64,000 bases of DNA from Tatumella sp. JGM91 (GTDB lineage: Bacteria > Pseudomonadota > Gammaproteobacteria > Enterobacterales > Enterobacteriaceae): contig NZ_JAERJP010000007.1 of the NCBI RefSeq assembly GCF_018257575.1, positions 1 through 64,000 of the forward strand, in the 5' to 3' direction. The position numbers and the translations under genes are program-made. The notes beneath the pieces were generated by a model. The model did not search any database. It was not told where the DNA came from and saw only the letters and a list, made by a program, of their open reading frames with translations. Shown here piece after piece: positions 9,326-21,273 of this stretch (its first letter is position 1; each line of letters opens with the position of its first letter).

Positions 9326-11446
9326 CTAATTTCGGTTCCGGTGTACTTTTATAACATCCGGCATGACACGGATTTTCCGCATAATATCTGCCAGGTGAAT
9401 ACGGTCATGGACCGTGAGGCGCATATACGCACTGTAAACTCTGCCATCCCGTTCTTCCGTATTCAGGCTCTGAATATTTGACTGGCTGGCATTGATCGCT
9501 GCTGTCAGGTTGGCAAGCGCGCCCTGATGATTCAGCATATCGACTTTTATTTCTGTGACAAAGTCCTGACCTGCTCCGCTGTCGTCCCACTCCACCGGCA
9601 TAAATTTCTCGGCTTCTTTCTGGTAACCACGGATATTCCTGCAGGAATCATGGTGAATAACCAGCCCTTTACCGGGGCTGACATGCGCCACAATCGGGTC
9701 TCCCGGGATTGGACGGCAGCATTTGGCGAAGGTAATCAGCACACCGTCTGCCCCTTTGATCGGCAGCTTATGTCTTTTCGCCGATGCCTGAGGCAGGGTA
9801 TCGGTAGTTTCCCCCGGCAGCAGATTTTTAGCCACCACCACACTCATCGCATTGCCGAGCCCGATTTCTGCCAGCAGGTCATCGAGACTGGCCAGTTTCA
9901 TCCGTTCCAGTTCCTGTCGGATATTTTCCTGCGGTACGTCAGCCAGTTTTTTACTGCCTCCCAGCGCATGGCTGAGCAGGCGACGGCCGAGGCTTACGGA
10001 CTCTTCCCGTTTCAGGTTTTTCAGTAACTGACGAATTTTCGCCCTGGCTTTGGAACTGACGACGAAATTCAGCCATGCGGCATTCGGTCGTGCGCCCGGG
10101 GCTGTGATAATTTCGATGGTCTGGCCGCTGCTCAGTGGCTGTGACAGGGGATAGGGCTGACGGTCGACCCTGGCACCAACACAGGCATTGCCGATATCTG
10201 TATGTACGGCATAAGCGAAATCGACGGGTGTGGCTCCGGCAGGCAATTCAACAATCCGGCCTTCCGGGGTAAAGACGTAAATTTCATCGGGAAACAGGTC
10301 CGATTTTACACTTTCGATAAATTCAAACGAGTTACCGGCACTTTGCTGCAATTCGAGCAGGCTTTGCAACCAGCGCTGGGCCCGCACCTGCGCAGTGGTG
10401 GTGCCGCTTTCTCCTTGCTGTTTATAAGCCCAGTGTGCCGCGACCCCCATTTCTGCCATCTGATCCATATCTTCGGTGCGGATCTGGACTTCTACCGGTA
10501 CGCCGTGCGGGCCTATCATCGAGGTATGAAGCGACTGATATCCGTTGGCTTTGGGAATGGCAATATAGTCTTTAACACGGCCCGGACGGGGTTTGTACAG
10601 ACTGTGCATTTGTCCGAGTACGCGATAGCAGGTATCCACATCTTTTACGATAACGCGGAAGGCGTAGATATCCATGATGGAATGAAAACGCTGCTCTTTG
10701 AGATGCATTTTCTGATAAATCGAGTAGAGATGTTTTTCCCGGCCACTGACGCGACACAGGATTCCGGCTTCCTGTAATCTGCCGTCTATTTCGGCGAGGA
10801 TTTTCTGGATCATCTCTTTACGGTTACCGCGCGCCGCTTTTACCACTTCTTTGATAACGCGGAAACGGTTCGGGTACAGGGCTTCAAAGCCCAGCTCTTC
10901 CAGCTCGGTTTTCAGATGATGAATACCCAGCCGGTGAGCTAGCGGACTGTAAATCTCAAGTGTTTCTAAGGCGATACGCCGCCGTTTGTCCGGCCGCAGC
11001 GAACCAAGGGTTCGCATATTGTGGGTCCGGTCTGCCAGCTTGATTAATATGACCCGGATATCCTGCACCATGGCCATAATCATCTTGCGGAAGTTTTCTG
11101 CCTGGGCCTCTTTCTTATCGCGGAATTTCAGCTTATCCAGTTTGGATACGCCCTCGACTAATTCGGCGACACTGGAGCCAAACAGCTGTTCCATATCCTG
11201 GAAAGTTGCCGGGGTATCTTCAATGACATCATGTAACAACGCGGCCATCAGTGTTTCATGGTCGAGTTTCATTTCTGCCAGGATACAGGCAACCGCCACC
11301 GGATGGGTAATATAAGGTTCACCGCTGGAACGCGTCTGACCCTCATGAGCATCACGAGCGACAAGGTAAGCCTGCCTGAGTCGTTTAATCTGATCTTCAG
11401 GCAGATATTTTTCAATCAGTTGATTGAGGCTTTCAAACAGATACAA
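9326..11446 (-). CDS. spoT: Bifunctional (p)ppGpp synthase/hydrolase SpoT
   Basis: Controls the stringent response, mainly degrading (p)ppGpp and making it under nutrient or fatty-acid starvation. The 706 residues show the hydrolase HD domain (LLHDVIED near residue 70), a synthetase domain (RVKDYIAIPKANGYQSLHT, about 240-270), a TGS domain (about 385-450, VFTPEGRIVELPAGATPVDFAY), a zinc-finger-like region (FAKCCRPIPGD) and a C-terminal ACT domain. The length is within a few residues of E. coli SpoT. It sits between rpoZ and trmH. Confidence 0.97.
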   Translation of the reverse strand: MYLFESLNQLIEKYLPEDQIKRLRQAYLVARDAHEGQTRSSGEPYITHPVAVACILAEMKLDHETLMAALLHDVIEDTPATFQDMEQLFGSSVAELVEGVSKLDKLKFRDKKEAQAENFRKMIMAMVQDIRVILIKLADRTHNMRTLGSLRPDKRRRIALETLEIYSPLAHRLGIHHLKTELEELGFEALYPNRFRVIKEVVKAARGNRKEMIQKILAEIDGRLQEAGILCRVSGREKHLYSIYQKMHLKEQRFHSIMDIYAFRVIVKDVDTCYRVLGQMHSLYKPRPGRVKDYIAIPKANGYQSLHTSMIGPHGVPVEVQIRTEDMDQMAEMGVAAHWAYKQQGESGTTTAQVRAQRWLQSLLELQQSAGNSFEFIESVKSDLFPDEIYVFTPEGRIVELPAGATPVDFAYAVHTDIGNACVGARVDRQPYPLSQPLSSGQTIEIITAPGARPNAAWLNFVVSSKARAKIRQLLKNLKREESVSLGRRLLSHALGGSKKLADVPQENIRQELERMKLASLDDLLAEIGLGNAMSVVVAKNLLPGETTDTLPQASAKRHKLPIKGADGVLITFAKCCRPIPGDPIVAHVSPGKGLVIHHDSCRNIRGYQKEAEKFMPVEWDDSGAGQDFVTEIKVDMLNHQGALANLTAAINASQSNIQSLNTEERDGRVYSAYMRLTVHDRIHLADIMRKIRVMPDVIKVHRNRN

Positions 11447-11467
11447 GGGCGGCCTGCAACAGTCAGA

Positions 11468-11743
11468 TTAACGGTGACCTTCAGCAATCGCGGTGACAGC
11501 CTGAAGTTCGGCGGCTTCCTGCTCATGCTGTTCCTGACGATCACGGACATCCAGAATCTGGTTTGTGATCAGACCTTCTTCGATTTCGCGTAAAGCGATA
11601 ACCGTTGGTTTGTCGTTTTCTTCCGGAACCAGGGCATCTTTACCGCCGGTCTGCATCTGACGCGCACGACGTGCAGCGACCAGTACCAGGTCAAAACGGT
11701 TTCCAACTTTTTCTACTGCGTCCTGAACGGTTACGCGTGCCAT
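11468..11743 (-). CDS. rpoZ: RNA polymerase omega subunit
   Basis: The omega subunit helps assemble RNA polymerase by chaperoning the beta' subunit and forms part of a ppGpp-binding site. The 91-residue length is exact for enterics. It begins [19 protein letters not shown] and continues [13 protein letters not shown], the omega core. It lies directly upstream of spoT, 21 bases from its start codon, and downstream of gmk. Confidence 0.97.
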   Translation of the reverse strand: MARVTVQDAVEKVGNRFDLVLVAARRARQMQTGGKDALVPEENDKPTVIALREIEEGLITNQILDVRDRQEQHEQEAAELQAVTAIAEGHR

Positions 11744-11797
11744 AAAAGTGCTACTCCACAGATGAGGAAATGACTGGGCATAATACTGAAAGCTGCT

Positions 11798-13029
<1,232 letters not shown>

Positions 13030-14430
13030 ATGAGCAGCACGACCAAAGATTCCATCCGTGATCAGAACGATGATGTTTATGCTTCCGTTGATTTAGCCGC
13101 ATCGTTACCTAAGTCCGAATTCCCTGAGCCAGAACGCAATCCGCGTAATGTTTTTAATGCGATCCGTGATGAGTTAATGCTGGATGGTAACTCTCGTCAG
13201 AACCTGGCAACCTTTTGTCAGACATGGGTTGATGATGAAATTCGCGAATTGATGGATCTGTCTATCGATAAGAACATGATCGATAAGGATGAGTATCCGC
13301 AGACGGCAGAGATTGAAGCCCGTTGTGTCAGAATGCTGGCAGACCTGTGGCACTCACCTTCTCCGGAGACGACCCTGGGATGTTCGACCATTGGTTCTTC
13401 TGAGGCTGCGATGCTGGGCGGCCTGGCCCTGAAATGGCAATGGCGTAAAAAAAGAGCGGCACAAGGTCTGCCTGCCGATAAGCCAAACCTGGTCTGTGGC
13501 CCGGTACAGATCTGCTGGCATAAATTTGCCCGTTATTTTGATGTCGAATTACGTGAGATCCCGATGGAAGGTGATCGCTTAATTATGTCGGCAGAAGAGG
13601 TCGTTAAACGGGTGGATGAAAATACCATCGGTGTTGTTCCGACCCTGGGGGTAACCTTTACCTGTCAGTATGAGCCGGTGAAGGAAGTGAGTGATGCGCT
13701 TGACCGTGTGCAAAAAGAGACCGGATTAGATATTCCTATTCATGTCGATGGCGCCAGTGGTGGTTTCCTGGCACCGTTCTGTGCGCCTGATTTGGCGTGG
13801 GATTTCAGTCTGCCACGGGTGAAATCGGTGAATGCCTCGGGGCATAAGTTTGGTCTGGCGCCACTGGGTGCCGGCTGGGTAGTGTGGCGTGAAGCCAGTG
13901 ATCTGCCGGAAGAACTTATTTTTAATGTGAACTATCTCGGCGGTAATATGCCGACCTTTGCACTGAATTTTTCCCGTCCCGGCGGACAGATTGTGGCTCA
14001 GTATTATAACTTTCTGCGCTTAGGCAAGGAGGGTTACGCCAAAATCCACAATGCCTGCTACGCCACCGCACAATATCTGGCGGAAGAGATTAGTCGTCTG
14101 GGGCCGTTTGAAATTCTGTTTGACGGTGACAGCAGCAAAGGGATCCCTGCGCTGGCCTGGAAAGTCAAAGAGGGTCAGAATACCGGCGGTTATACACTGT
14201 ATGACCTGGCGGATAAACTGCGCTCCCGTGGCTGGCAGGTACCTGCCTACTCGTTACCCGCCCACCGTGAAGACCTGGTGATCCAGCGCATTCTGGTACG
14301 TCACGGGGTTAGCTATGACTTAGCGACTCTGTTAATTGATGATATTAAACGTGCCTTAGAACACTTCAAACAGCATCCGATTGTTGCACCGCTTTCAGAA
14401 CAAGAAGCCAGTGGCTTTAATCACGGCTGA
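13030..14430 (+). CDS. gadB: Glutamate decarboxylase
   Basis: A PLP-dependent enzyme that converts L-glutamate and a proton to GABA and CO2, the proton-consuming step of acid resistance. The 466 residues equal E. coli GadB in length. The PLP lysine is K273 in [10 protein letters not shown]. The C-terminus ends FNHG with His465, the residue whose side chain closes the E. coli active site at neutral pH. The ATG at 13030 is preceded by GAGG and begins MSSTTK; an upstream in-frame start at 12970 is unlikely. The protein is noticeably divergent from E. coli GadA/B, so the symbol gadB denotes function and context with gadC. Confidence 0.93.
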   Translation: MSSTTKDSIRDQNDDVYASVDLAASLPKSEFPEPERNPRNVFNAIRDELMLDGNSRQNLATFCQTWVDDEIRELMDLSIDKNMIDKDEYPQTAEIEARCVRMLADLWHSPSPETTLGCSTIGSSEAAMLGGLALKWQWRKKRAAQGLPADKPNLVCGPVQICWHKFARYFDVELREIPMEGDRLIMSAEEVVKRVDENTIGVVPTLGVTFTCQYEPVKEVSDALDRVQKETGLDIPIHVDGASGGFLAPFCAPDLAWDFSLPRVKSVNASGHKFGLAPLGAGWVVWREASDLPEELIFNVNYLGGNMPTFALNFSRPGGQIVAQYYNFLRLGKEGYAKIHNACYATAQYLAEEISRLGPFEILFDGDSSKGIPALAWKVKEGQNTGGYTLYDLADKLRSRGWQVPAYSLPAHREDLVIQRILVRHGVSYDLATLLIDDIKRALEHFKQHPIVAPLSEQEASGFNHG

Positions 14431-14447
14431 TTACCCTGTTATCTGAA

Positions 14448-14468
14448 CCGGGGGGGATAACCCCCCGG
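14448..14468. repeat. GC-rich hairpin between gadB and gadC
   Basis: A CCGGGGGG / CCCCCCGG inverted repeat with an ATAA centre lies 17 bases after the gadB stop. There is no T-run, so it may stabilise the gadB mRNA end or lower gadC expression rather than terminate fully. Confidence 0.6.
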
Positions 14469-14521
14469 TAATTTCATCTGCATTATTATCGGACAGAATA
14501 ATCAGCTGTCGGGAGAACCTT

Positions 14522-16066
14522 ATGACTACGACTACGACTAACGCAAATATCAGCCCCAGAAAGTTAACGCTGTTAGGTTTTTTCGCCATTACTGCATCGA
14601 TGGTCATGGCCGTTTATGAATATCCGACCTTTGCCACCTCAGGATTCTCGTTAATATTTTTCTTATTACTCGGAGGATTTCTGTGGTTTATCCCGGTGGG
14701 TCTGTGTGCGGCAGAAATGGCGACTGTCGAAGGATGGCAGGAGGGGGGAGTCTTTACCTGGGTTTCTAATACCCTGGGTAAAAAATGGGGCTTTGCGGCA
14801 ATTTCGTTTGGGTACTTACAGATAGCGGTTGGCTTTATTCCTATGCTGTATTTTGTGCTCGGGGCCCTGTCCTATATTTTGAAATGGCCGGAGCTGAATA
14901 CCAATCCGTTACTGAAAACCGTTGCGGCACTGGTCATTTTATGGGGACTGGCACTGACTCAGCTGGGGGGCACGAAAAATACGGCCAGGATTGCGAAAGC
15001 CGGTTTCTTTGCCGGCATCCTGTTACCGGCGCTGATTCTGGTCGTGCTGGCTATCTGTTATCTGGCATCGGGCGCACCGGTAGCCATCGAGATGAGCCGT
15101 AATACTTTCTTTCCTGATTTCACCCAAATAGGCACCTTAGTGGTGTTTGTGGCGTTTATCCTCAGTTATATGGGCGTTGAAGCTTCTGCCACCCATGTTA
15201 ACGAAATGAGCAACCCCGGCCGCGATTATCCGCTGGCGATCCTGTTGCTGATGGTGGTGGCGATTATCCTGAGCTCGGTCGGCGGTATTTCGATTGCCTC
15301 GGTTATCCCGAAAGACCAGATCAACTTATCCGCCGGTGTTATGCAGACTTTCAGTATTCTGATTGGTCATTTTGGCCAGGGTCTGGAATGGATCGTCAGA
15401 GTTATTTCGGCACTGTTGCTGTTAGGCGTGCTGGCTGAGATAGCAGCGTGGATTGTCGGACCTTCGCGCGGTATGCTGGTTACCGCCCAGCAGGGTATTC
15501 TGCCGGCACGCTTCGCGAAAATGAACAAAAACGGTGTTCCTGTGGCTCTGGTGATTTCTCAGTTGCTGATCACATCGGTTGCGTTAATTATTCTGACCAA
15601 TACCGGTGGCGGGAATAATATGTCATTTTTAATTGCCCTGGCTTTAACGGTGGTGATTTACCTGTGCAGCTATTTCATGCTGTTTGCCGGGTATCTGGTG
15701 CTGGTGTGTAAGAAAGGTGACCTTAAACGTTCTTTTAATATTCCCGGAGGCCGGGGCGTGAAAATGGTGGTTGCCATTATCGGCTTCTGTACGTCTGCGA
15801 TTGCGTTTATTGTCTCGTTCTTTCCGCCGTCTGGTCTGCCGGACAGCCACGACAATAGTATTTATGTAACCCTGCTGGTGGTCTGTTTTCTGGTTGTGCT
15901 GGCGTTGCCGTTCATTGTTTATGCGATGGGTAAAAAAGGTGCTCCCGGTTCGAATGTCAGGCTGGAGCCGGTTAAAGCGCATACGGCAGATAAAGGCCAT
16001 TTCTTTATCCACCCGCGTGCCCGTTCACCTCATCATATTTTTGTCGATGATAAGAAGTTACATTAA
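14522..16066 (+). CDS. gadC: Glutamate:GABA antiporter
   Basis: An inner-membrane APC-superfamily antiporter that imports glutamate and exports GABA, completing the acid-resistance cycle with GadB. The 514 residues have about twelve hydrophobic segments. The antiporter core is seen in [17 protein letters not shown] near residue 25. The C-terminal tail [15 protein letters not shown] (about 490-505) resembles the E. coli C-plug that closes the channel at neutral pH. It lies 91 bases after gadB in the same direction, and the pair is a functional unit. Confidence 0.95.
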   Translation: MTTTTTNANISPRKLTLLGFFAITASMVMAVYEYPTFATSGFSLIFFLLLGGFLWFIPVGLCAAEMATVEGWQEGGVFTWVSNTLGKKWGFAAISFGYLQIAVGFIPMLYFVLGALSYILKWPELNTNPLLKTVAALVILWGLALTQLGGTKNTARIAKAGFFAGILLPALILVVLAICYLASGAPVAIEMSRNTFFPDFTQIGTLVVFVAFILSYMGVEASATHVNEMSNPGRDYPLAILLLMVVAIILSSVGGISIASVIPKDQINLSAGVMQTFSILIGHFGQGLEWIVRVISALLLLGVLAEIAAWIVGPSRGMLVTAQQGILPARFAKMNKNGVPVALVISQLLITSVALIILTNTGGGNNMSFLIALALTVVIYLCSYFMLFAGYLVLVCKKGDLKRSFNIPGGRGVKMVVAIIGFCTSAIAFIVSFFPPSGLPDSHDNSIYVTLLVVCFLVVLALPFIVYAMGKKGAPGSNVRLEPVKAHTADKGHFFIHPRARSPHHIFVDDKKLH

Positions 16067-16409
16067 TCCGACCCCGGGTGATCAGGGTCTGTGACTGGTG
16101 CTGCGGCGGGGAAACGTGCTCCCCGCCGTACGGTATAACATCCGGCAGATGCAAAAAAGGCAGCCTTGCGGCTGCCTCTCCCGGCAATTCCTTTTGCAAC
16201 CATTCGGCTGGAGTATTTACAATATCGCGAATAAAATACCTGATAGTTCATATCGTTATCGCTGTACTGACAGGAATGTTAACAACCGTGACCCCGGGTA
16301 AAGTGGCAAAAAATGCGGTTGTTGATCTGCGTGGAGGTGGTCTGCTGGCATTGTGAGCGGTGGTTTTATTACCGGTTTTTATCCGCGGGTCGGCCGGACA
16401 GGTCTGTGG
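16067..16409. other. Gap between gadC and the pst promoter, with two hairpins
   Basis: Two inverted repeats are seen. CGGCGGGG/CCCCGCCG at 16104-16128 is a likely gadC transcript end without a T-run. GGCAGCC/GGCTGCC at 16159-16176 is flanked on its left by AAAAAA, so it could terminate minus-strand transcription. An open frame at 16078-16356 has cysteine-rich, non-family-like content and is not accepted as a gene. Confidence 0.5.
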
Positions 16410-16449
16410 CTGTCATAAAACTGTCATATTTCTTACATATTAATGTCAC
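16410..16449 (+). promoter_or_regulatory. Tandem Pho boxes upstream of pstS
   Basis: Box 1 is CTGTCATAAAACTGTCAT (16410-16427) and box 2 is CTTACATATTAATGTCAC (16432-16449), spaced by four bases, followed by a further CTGTC-like half-site at 16454. They nearly match the PhoB sites of E. coli pstS and lie about 85 bases upstream of the start codon. This supports PhoB activation under phosphate starvation. Confidence 0.92.
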
Positions 16450-16534
16450 CAAACTGTCCTATTTTCCCTCGTGCAGCATGACAAACTCATTTAAAAATGG
16501 CACTGAGCCTGAGATTAACTCCCCCGGAGGGAAT

Positions 16535-17578
16535 ATGACACTGATGCGTAATACGGTAGCCCGCGTACTGGCAGCGACACTGTCTGTTGGTGCTGTTTCT
16601 GCTTTTGCAGCGACAAACTTAACCGGAGCTGGCGGCACCTTTCCTGCGCCGGTCTATGCCCGTTGGGCAGCAGATTACCAGAAGGTCGATGGCAGCCAGG
16701 TGAACTACCAGGGTATTGGTTCTTCCGGTGGCGTAAAACAGATCATTGCCAAAACCGTTGACTTTGGTGCGTCAGATGCGCCCCTGAGTGATGCAGATCT
16801 GCAGAAAAACGGTCTGTTCCAGTTTCCGACGGTGATTGGCGGCGTGGTACTGGCAGTGAACCTGCCTGGCGTCAAATCCGGTGAGCTGACGCTGGACGGT
16901 AAAACTGTCGGGGATATCTACCTCGGTAACATTAAAAAGTGGAATGACCCGGCTATCGAGAAACTGAACCCGGGCGTTAAGTTGCCGTCGACGGCGATTA
17001 ATGTCGTACGCCGTGCTGATGGTTCAGGCACCTCATTCGTATTTACCAGCTACCTGTCAAAGGTGAATGATGAGTGGAAGGAGAAAATTGGTAAAGGGAA
17101 TACGGTCAACTGGCCAACCGGTCTGGGCGGGAAAGGTAACGATGGTGTTGCTGCCTTTGTTCAGCGTCTGCCGGGATCTATCGGCTATGTTGAGTATGCT
17201 TATGCCAAACAGAATAATCTGACCTATACCAAACTGGTCGATGCCAGCGGTAAAGCGATTCTGCCGTCCGAAAAAAGCTTCAGTAACTCTGCGAAAGGTG
17301 CCGACTGGCAGCAAACCTTTGCTCAGGACCTGACCTACCAGAAAGGTGATGATGCGTGGCCGATTTCATCCACCACTTTTATCCTGGTGTATAAAAAACA
17401 GGCGGATGCAGAAAAAGGTGCGGCAGTGCTGAAATTCTTCGACTGGGCGTATAACAACGGCGGAAAAACCGCAGAAAGTCTGGATTATGCTGCTCTGCCG
17501 GAATCGGTAGTGACACAAATTCGCAGTGCCTGGAAAGCGAATATCACAGACAATAACGGCAAAGCACTGTATCAATAG
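16535..17578 (+). CDS. pstS: Phosphate-binding protein PstS
   Basis: The periplasmic receptor of the high-affinity phosphate ABC importer. The 347 residues begin with a signal peptide cleaved after AFA (about residue 25). Phosphate-binding segments are visible as [29 protein letters not shown] and RADGSGTSF. The ATG at 16535 is preceded by GGAGGG. The frame upstream runs through the Pho boxes and is not coding. It is the first gene of pstSCAB-phoU, so it should be the most strongly PhoB-induced. Confidence 0.97.
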   Translation: MTLMRNTVARVLAATLSVGAVSAFAATNLTGAGGTFPAPVYARWAADYQKVDGSQVNYQGIGSSGGVKQIIAKTVDFGASDAPLSDADLQKNGLFQFPTVIGGVVLAVNLPGVKSGELTLDGKTVGDIYLGNIKKWNDPAIEKLNPGVKLPSTAINVVRRADGSGTSFVFTSYLSKVNDEWKEKIGKGNTVNWPTGLGGKGNDGVAAFVQRLPGSIGYVEYAYAKQNNLTYTKLVDASGKAILPSEKSFSNSAKGADWQQTFAQDLTYQKGDDAWPISSTTFILVYKKQADAEKGAAVLKFFDWAYNNGGKTAESLDYAALPESVVTQIRSAWKANITDNNGKALYQ

Positions 17579-17654
17579 GGTTATACTCCGTTACATCATG
17601 TGAACCCCATGGGCGGCTGATGCCGCCCTGTTAATAGTGAAGACTGAGACTCTT

Positions 17655-18617
17655 ATGGCGGAAAGAAAGCCGACATTTAAAGCACCCGGAAAGCAGGGTG
17701 ATATCATTTTCAGCGCATTGGTTAAACTCTCTGCGCTGGTGGTGCTATTACTGCTCGGTGGTATTATCGTTTCCCTGATTATTTCTTCCTGGCCCAGTAT
17801 TCATAAATTCGGCTTTGCTTTCCTCTGGGATAAGACCTGGGACGCGCCGAATCAACAATTTGGCGCTTTAGTGCCGATTTACGGGACAGTTGTTACCTCA
17901 ATTATTGCTCTGTTAATTGCGGTCCCTGTGAGCTTTGGTATTGCCCTGTTTCTGACCGAGCTGTCACCCGGCTGGCTGCGCCGCCCGCTTGGCACGGCTA
18001 TTGAACTACTGGCGGCTATTCCCAGTATCGTTTACGGCATGTGGGGGCTGTTTATCTTTGCCCCGTTATTTGCCGAATATTTTCAGACGCCGGTCGGTGA
18101 CCTGCTGTCATCGGTACCCTTTATAGGCCGGCTATTCTCGGGCCCTGCCTTTGGTATTGGTATTCTGGCGGCGGGTCTGATCCTCGCGATTATGATTATT
18201 CCCTATATTGCTTCGGTGATGCGTGATGTCTTCGAGCAGACACCGGTTATGATGAAAGAATCAGCTTACGGGCTGGGTTGTACCACCTGGGAAGTTATCT
18301 GGCATATTGTGCTACCGTTTACCCGTAACGGCGTTATTGGCGGAATCATGCTGGGCTTAGGCCGGGCACTGGGTGAAACCATGGCGGTGACCTTTATTAT
18401 CGGGAATACCTACCAGCTGGATAGTGTCTCTCTGTATATGCCGGGCAATACCATTACCTCGGCGCTGGCGAATGAATTTGCTGAAGCCGAATCGGGACTG
18501 CATGTCTCTGCACTGATGGAGCTGGGGCTGATCCTGTTCTTTATCACTTTTGTGGTACTGGCTATCTCCAAACTGATGATCCTGCGTTTGGCGAAAAGTG
18601 AAGGAGCGCGCTCATGA
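17655..18617 (+). CDS. pstC: Phosphate ABC transporter permease PstC
   Basis: One of two inner-membrane permease subunits of the phosphate importer. The 320 residues have six predicted membrane segments and a binding-protein-dependent permease loop (about 220-245, [20 protein letters not shown]). The ATG at 17655 gives the family start MAERKP; six upstream in-frame residues are not family-like. The stop overlaps the pstA ATG by four bases. Confidence 0.95.
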   Translation: MAERKPTFKAPGKQGDIIFSALVKLSALVVLLLLGGIIVSLIISSWPSIHKFGFAFLWDKTWDAPNQQFGALVPIYGTVVTSIIALLIAVPVSFGIALFLTELSPGWLRRPLGTAIELLAAIPSIVYGMWGLFIFAPLFAEYFQTPVGDLLSSVPFIGRLFSGPAFGIGILAAGLILAIMIIPYIASVMRDVFEQTPVMMKESAYGLGCTTWEVIWHIVLPFTRNGVIGGIMLGLGRALGETMAVTFIIGNTYQLDSVSLYMPGNTITSALANEFAEAESGLHVSALMELGLILFFITFVVLAISKLMILRLAKSEGARS

Positions 18618-19501
18618 TTCCGGTGGATATAGAAAACCGCGCAGCGCTGGAAGCATCACGGCGCAAGATGCAGGCATGGCGTGGTTTTAAAAATAAAATC
18701 GCCTTATTACTCTCAATACTGACCATGGCGTTCGGTCTGTTCTGGCTGGTATGGATCCTCTGGACTACGGTATCTCGCGGGATTGGTGGCTTATCAGTTG
18801 ATCTGTTTACCCAGATGACCCCGCCGCCAAATACGGATGGTGGCGGCCTGGCAAATGCCCTGGCAGGCAGCGGTTTACTGATCCTCTGGTCGACCCTGGC
18901 AGGCACACCTCTGGGCATTATGGCCGGTGTTTACCTGGCGGAATATGGCCGTAAATCTGTGCTGGCAGAAGTGATTCGTTTTATTAATGACATTTTACTG
19001 TCCGCCCCGTCGATCGTGATTGGCCTATTCGTTTACACCCTGGTGGTGGCGTATATGCATCACTTCTCTGGCTGGGCTGGTGCGCTGGCACTGGCACTGT
19101 TGCAGATCCCGATTGTTATCCGGACCACCGAAAATATGCTGAAGCTGGTCCCGGATACGATGCGTGAAGCTGCTTATGCCCTGGGAACGCCGAAATGGAA
19201 AATGATTCTGGTTATTACGCTGAAAGCCTCCGTCTCGGGCATCATTACCGGGGTACTGCTGGCGATTGCCCGCATTGCCGGTGAGACGGCACCATTACTG
19301 TTCACTGCGTTATCGAATCAGTTCTGGAGCACCGATATGATGCAGCCGCTGGCTAACCTGCCGGTGACGATTTATAAGTTTGCTATGAGTCCGTTTTCAC
19401 AATGGCAAAACCTGGCCTGGGCAGGGGTGCTGATTATTACCCTCTGTGTGTTAGTGCTGAATATCGTGGCACGGATGATTTTTAGCAAACGTAAAAACTA
19501 A
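18614..19501 (+). CDS. pstA: Phosphate ABC transporter permease PstA
   Basis: The second permease subunit of the Pst importer, 295 residues, with six hydrophobic segments. The coupling loop is [19 protein letters not shown] near residue 180, and [11 protein letters not shown] follows near 220. Translation is probably coupled to pstC through the ATGA overlap. pstB follows after 47 bases. Confidence 0.95.
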   Translation: MIPVDIENRAALEASRRKMQAWRGFKNKIALLLSILTMAFGLFWLVWILWTTVSRGIGGLSVDLFTQMTPPPNTDGGGLANALAGSGLLILWSTLAGTPLGIMAGVYLAEYGRKSVLAEVIRFINDILLSAPSIVIGLFVYTLVVAYMHHFSGWAGALALALLQIPIVIRTTENMLKLVPDTMREAAYALGTPKWKMILVITLKASVSGIITGVLLAIARIAGETAPLLFTALSNQFWSTDMMQPLANLPVTIYKFAMSPFSQWQNLAWAGVLIITLCVLVLNIVARMIFSKRKN

Positions 19502-19548
19502 TTTTTGCGGCGCGGCGAGAAGCGGTGCCGGAATAAGAGAGACGAACA

Positions 19549-20328
19549 ATGAGTATGGCAAACATTAACCCGGCGTCGGCAAAAATCCAGGTACGTGATC
19601 TGAATTTCTTTTATAACCAGTTCCACGCACTGAAAAATATCAATCTGGATATTGCCCGTAATCAGGTGACTGCTTTTATCGGCCCGTCAGGGTGCGGTAA
19701 ATCGACGCTGCTGCGTACCTTTAACCGGATGTTTCAGCTGTACCCTGAACAACGCGCAGAAGGACAGATTTTACTCGATGGCGATAATATCCTGGATAAC
19801 GGACAGGATATTGCGTTACTGCGAGCCAGAGTCGGGATGGTGTTTCAGAAACCGACCCCGTTCCCGATGTCTATTTATGACAATATCGCTTTCGGCGTAC
19901 GGTTATTCGAAAAATTATCCCGTGCCGAGATGGACGAACGTGTGCAGTGGGCGCTGACTAAAGCGGCGTTATGGACCGAAACCAAAGACAAGCTGAACCA
20001 GAGCGGTTACAGCCTGTCGGGTGGTCAGCAACAACGTCTGTGTATTGCCCGCGGGATTGCGATTCGTCCGGAAGTTCTGCTGCTTGATGAGCCCTGCTCT
20101 GCGCTGGATCCGATTTCTACCGGACGTATCGAAGAGCTGATCAGCGAATTAAAACAGGATTATACGGTGGTGATTGTGACCCACAATATGCAGCAGGCGG
20201 CGCGTTGCTCTGACCATACGGCCTTTATGTACCTCGGTGAACTGATTGAATTCAGTGATACGGATACCCTGTTTACTAAGCCGTCATGCAAGCAAACTGA
20301 AGACTATATTACCGGCCGTTATGGCTGA
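19549..20328 (+). CDS. pstB: Phosphate ABC transporter ATPase PstB
   Basis: The ATP-hydrolysing subunit of the Pst importer, on the cytosolic face of the membrane. The 259 residues show Walker [10 protein letters not shown] near residue 42, Q-loop [10 protein letters not shown], signature LSGGQQQRL, Walker [13 protein letters not shown] and the switch His in IVTHNM. It is nearly identical to E. coli PstB apart from a few extra residues at the N-terminus. Confidence 0.97.
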   Translation: MSMANINPASAKIQVRDLNFFYNQFHALKNINLDIARNQVTAFIGPSGCGKSTLLRTFNRMFQLYPEQRAEGQILLDGDNILDNGQDIALLRARVGMVFQKPTPFPMSIYDNIAFGVRLFEKLSRAEMDERVQWALTKAALWTETKDKLNQSGYSLSGGQQQRLCIARGIAIRPEVLLLDEPCSALDPISTGRIEELISELKQDYTVVIVTHNMQQAARCSDHTAFMYLGELIEFSDTDTLFTKPSCKQTEDYITGRYG

Positions 20329-20403
20329 TGCTCAGCCGGTATTCTGTAACGCTTAATTTTCGCCACCATTTTTCGCTGCCATACGGGTGCGACACTGGAG
20401 AAC

Positions 20404-21132
20404 ATGATGGACAGTCTTAATTTAAATAAACATATCTCCGGTCAGTTTAATGCTGAGCTGGAGCACATTCGTACCCAGGTAATGATTATGGGCGGACTGG
20501 TTGAGCAACAGCTGACGGATGCCATTAATGCGATGCAGAATATGGACCCGGAACTGGCCCAGCGGGTGATTGATGACGACCATAAAGTGAATATGATGGA
20601 AGTCGCGATTGACGAAGATTGCGTGCGTATTATTGCCAAACGGCAACCGGCAGCCAGTGATTTACGGATGGTGATGGCGATCATTAAAACCATCTCTGAA
20701 CTGGAACGGATCGGTGACGTAGCGGAGAAAATCAGCCGGACGGCGCTGGAGAAATTTGGTCATAAACATCAGCCTTTACTGGTCAGCCTGGAGTCCCTTG
20801 GACGTCATGCGGTACAAATGCTGCATGAAGTGCTGGACGCCTTTACCCGTATGGATCTCGAGGCAGCAATACAGATTTACCGGGAAGATAAAAAAGTCGA
20901 TAAAGAATATGAAGGTATTGTCCGCCAGTTAATGACTTATATGATGGAAGATCCGCGGACAATTCCCAGTGTGCTGACGGCATTATTCTGTGCCAGAGCT
21001 ATCGAACGTATCGGCGACCGCTGCCAGAATATCTGCGAAATTATCTTCTACTTCGTCAAAGGTCATGATTTCCGGCATATGGGCGGTGATCAACTCGATC
21101 AGTGGCTGGCCGGAGATGACACCCCGGAATAA
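20404..21132 (+). CDS. phoU: Phosphate signalling regulator PhoU
   Basis: A cytosolic all-helical protein of two three-helix bundles. It couples Pst transporter activity to repression of the PhoR-PhoB two-component system. The protein is 242 residues, and the E. coli start [17 protein letters not shown] is present from residue 2, so initiation may be at either of two adjacent ATGs (20404 or 20407). It is the last gene of the pst unit and a hairpin with T-runs follows. Confidence 0.96.
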   Translation: MMDSLNLNKHISGQFNAELEHIRTQVMIMGGLVEQQLTDAINAMQNMDPELAQRVIDDDHKVNMMEVAIDEDCVRIIAKRQPAASDLRMVMAIIKTISELERIGDVAEKISRTALEKFGHKHQPLLVSLESLGRHAVQMLHEVLDAFTRMDLEAAIQIYREDKKVDKEYEGIVRQLMTYMMEDPRTIPSVLTALFCARAIERIGDRCQNICEIIFYFVKGHDFRHMGGDQLDQWLAGDDTPE

Positions 21133-21143
21133 CCCGGTGTTCC

Positions 21144-21190
21144 GCAGTCTGCCCGCCGCGTGGCAGGCTGCCCCTTTCTGTTTTTTCCTT
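21144..21190 (+). terminator. Terminator of the pst-phoU operon
   Basis: A 10-base stem, GCAGTCTGCC/GGCAGGCTGC (21144-21171, one G-T pair), is followed by CCCCTTTCTGTTTTTTCC. It lies 12 bases after the phoU stop. Confidence 0.8.
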
Positions 21191-21273
21191 TCTTCCTGAT
21201 ATTGGTAGCGTGTTGGTATCCCTGTTTTTATACTTTGCAGGTTTATTTTTCCGACCAGTCAAGGAACCCGAGC

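Noticed and set aside
16078-16356. A 92-codon frame after gadC
   Set aside because: It crosses two hairpins, has many cysteines, no ribosome site and no family resemblance.
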